Assembly: GCA_016209865.1 (NCBI GenBank)
Contig: JACQVL010000236.1
Location: 1 to 7,036, forward strand
Origin: Candidatus Latescibacterota bacterium
GTDB taxonomy: Bacteria; JAAXHH01; JACQVL01
DNA length: 7,036 nt
Direction of reading: 5' to 3'
The notes under the pieces are model-generated. The model worked only from the letters and a program-made list of their open reading frames with translations. It was not told the origin of the DNA and searched no databases. The translations under genes and the position numbers were made by a program. Shown here in pieces: positions 6,135-7,036 of this stretch. Each line of letters starts with the position of its first letter. Positions within the stretch are counted from its first letter, which is position 1.

Positions 6135-7004
6135 ATGACACGTGTCTCTTTTTCTGTCGCGGTCGCTTTGCTGATCGCAGGGTGCGTCATCGTAGGGTGT
6201 GTTCAAGACTCGGACATTCTTGCGCCAGACCTGACCGGATCACGGTCTGAGAGCCCTGCGGTGGTAGCAAAAGTGCAACCGTCAGGGACCAGGACTATTC
6301 AGTCCGCAGAAGCGCTCCAACGGACCCCGCTCTCGATCACATTGCCCGATGGTCGTGTGGTCGAACGACACGTCCACATCTTCTATGAGAAGGGCTTCAG
6401 CCACAAGCCGAATCACAACGGTGGAGGCGGCGGAACCGGGAAGTGTTATGCCTTTATGTCAGGGGGGATCAAGTGGAAAACCACCGAGCCGTATGTATTG
6501 GATACGACGAACGGGGATGGGCTTTCGGAGGAGTTTGTCGCTTCCAGCACGGAGGCCGGTCTGAACGCCTGGGACGATCAGGTGGCCTTCGACATCTTCG
6601 GATCGAGGGATATCGTGAGCATCGTTGACGGAGCAGACACGCAGTCTCCGGACGGAAAGAATGAAATCTTCTTTGGGAGCATCGAAGATCCCGGAGTCAT
6701 TGCCGTCACCATCGTATGGCGCACATTGGTCGGGAAGACGATCGTAGAGTACGATATGATCTTTGACGACCCGGACTTCACCTGGGGGGATGCAGGCCCC
6801 ACGGACGAAACAGGGTTAGGCAACACCAGCGTCATGGATTACCAGAACGTCGCCACGCATGAAATCGGCCATGCGGCCGGTCTGGCCCACCCGTCGGACT
6901 CTTGCACTGAAGAGACGATGTACCGGTTTGCCCAGGCTGGCGAGACGAAGAAGAGAACTCTGAATACAGGGGATATCGCGGGGATTAAGGCACTGTACAA
7001 GTGA
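6135..7004 (+). CDS. Secreted matrixin-like zinc metalloprotease, probable lipoprotein
   Basis: The product has 289 aa. Residues 1-22 form a signal sequence with two possible lipoboxes, IAGC (Cys17) and IVGC (Cys22), so the mature protein is probably lipid-anchored outside the inner membrane. A variable linker follows, with a glycine run at 96-100. The catalytic part starts near 104 (KCYAFMSGGIKW). The zinc motif HEIGHAAGLAH gives H242, H246 and H252 as ligands and E243 as the general base, the HExxHxxGxxH signature of metzincins. M262 in TMYRF is the likely Met-turn, and the C-terminus NTGDIAGIKALYK matches the matrixin pattern of a final helix. No cysteine-switch propeptide is seen. C104 and C257 could form a disulfide. 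The substrate is unknown; extracellular protein degradation or surface processing is likely. It is alone on this strand with its own promoter. Confidence 0.88.
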   Translation: MTRVSFSVAVALLIAGCVIVGCVQDSDILAPDLTGSRSESPAVVAKVQPSGTRTIQSAEALQRTPLSITLPDGRVVERHVHIFYEKGFSHKPNHNGGGGGTGKCYAFMSGGIKWKTTEPYVLDTTNGDGLSEEFVASSTEAGLNAWDDQVAFDIFGSRDIVSIVDGADTQSPDGKNEIFFGSIEDPGVIAVTIVWRTLVGKTIVEYDMIFDDPDFTWGDAGPTDETGLGNTSVMDYQNVATHEIGHAAGLAHPSDSCTEETMYRFAQAGETKKRTLNTGDIAGIKALYK

Positions 7005-7005
7005 T

Positions 7006-7031
7006 GCCCTCCCCTGAATGGTGAAGAGGGT
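7006..7031 (+). terminator. Possible weak hairpin after the metalloprotease gene
   Basis: Directly after the stop, ccctc (7007-7011) can pair with gaggg (7026-7030) around a 14-nt loop. The stem is short, and the window ends before any T-run could be seen. The right arm is part of the 10-mer shared with 5850-5859. Confidence 0.25.
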
Positions 7032-7036
7032 GGCGA

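Noticed and set aside
5974-6138. 54-codon frame overlapping the metalloprotease start
   Set aside because: It has no ribosome site, a low-complexity Ser/Arg-rich product and a length that is plausible by chance. It is kept only as a finding about the leader.

Overview
The window reads as ordinary chromosomal DNA from a GC-rich bacterium. It has strong Shine-Dalgarno sites, sigma70-like promoter boxes and a bacterial lipoprotein signal. No gene here fixes the phylum. The junctions are rich in short tandem repeats and one long palindrome, as in some uncultured environmental lineages, but naming a lineage from this alone would be a guess.

Layout: five genes lie on the minus strand and occupy about 69-5721; one gene lies on the plus strand at the right end (6135-7004). 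In minus-strand transcription order they are adenosylhomocysteinase (4465-5721), a cytidylate-kinase-like P-loop protein (3612-4331), a TIM-barrel sugar-phosphate isomerase/epimerase-like protein (2581-3525), an APC-family amino acid/polyamine-type transporter (1217-2581) and a Rieske non-haem iron oxygenase alpha subunit (69-1178). The isomerase stop and transporter start overlap by one base (TGATG), and the oxygenase starts 38 nt after the transporter stop. These three therefore look like one transcription unit: uptake, oxygenation and rearrangement of a small organic compound whose identity the sequence does not give. The Rieske protein has Glu, not Asp, at the bridging position. As I recall, this is typical of the branch that acts on quaternary amines (choline, carnitine and glycine-betaine oxygenases), so an amine or betaine substrate is a reasonable guess. 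A good sigma70-like promoter just upstream of the kinase gene may drive the kinase and the three genes after it.

Adenosylhomocysteinase is of the short type, without the C-terminal Lys/Tyr tail of the eukaryotic form. A 413-bp divergent region separates it from the plus-strand gene. This region holds a perfect 34-bp palindrome near ahcY and, further right, an AT-rich patch with a near-consensus promoter for the plus-strand gene. That gene encodes a secreted, probably lipid-anchored matrixin-like zinc metalloprotease.

The most unusual feature is at the junctions. Three minus-strand gene boundaries carry short tandem arrays of different unit length: 8 bp beyond the oxygenase, 7 bp at the transporter/oxygenase junction and 6 bp between kinase and isomerase. 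In two cases the array runs into the 3' end of the gene and encodes the last residues of the protein. I see no CRISPR array, tRNA, rRNA, insertion sequence or phage gene.
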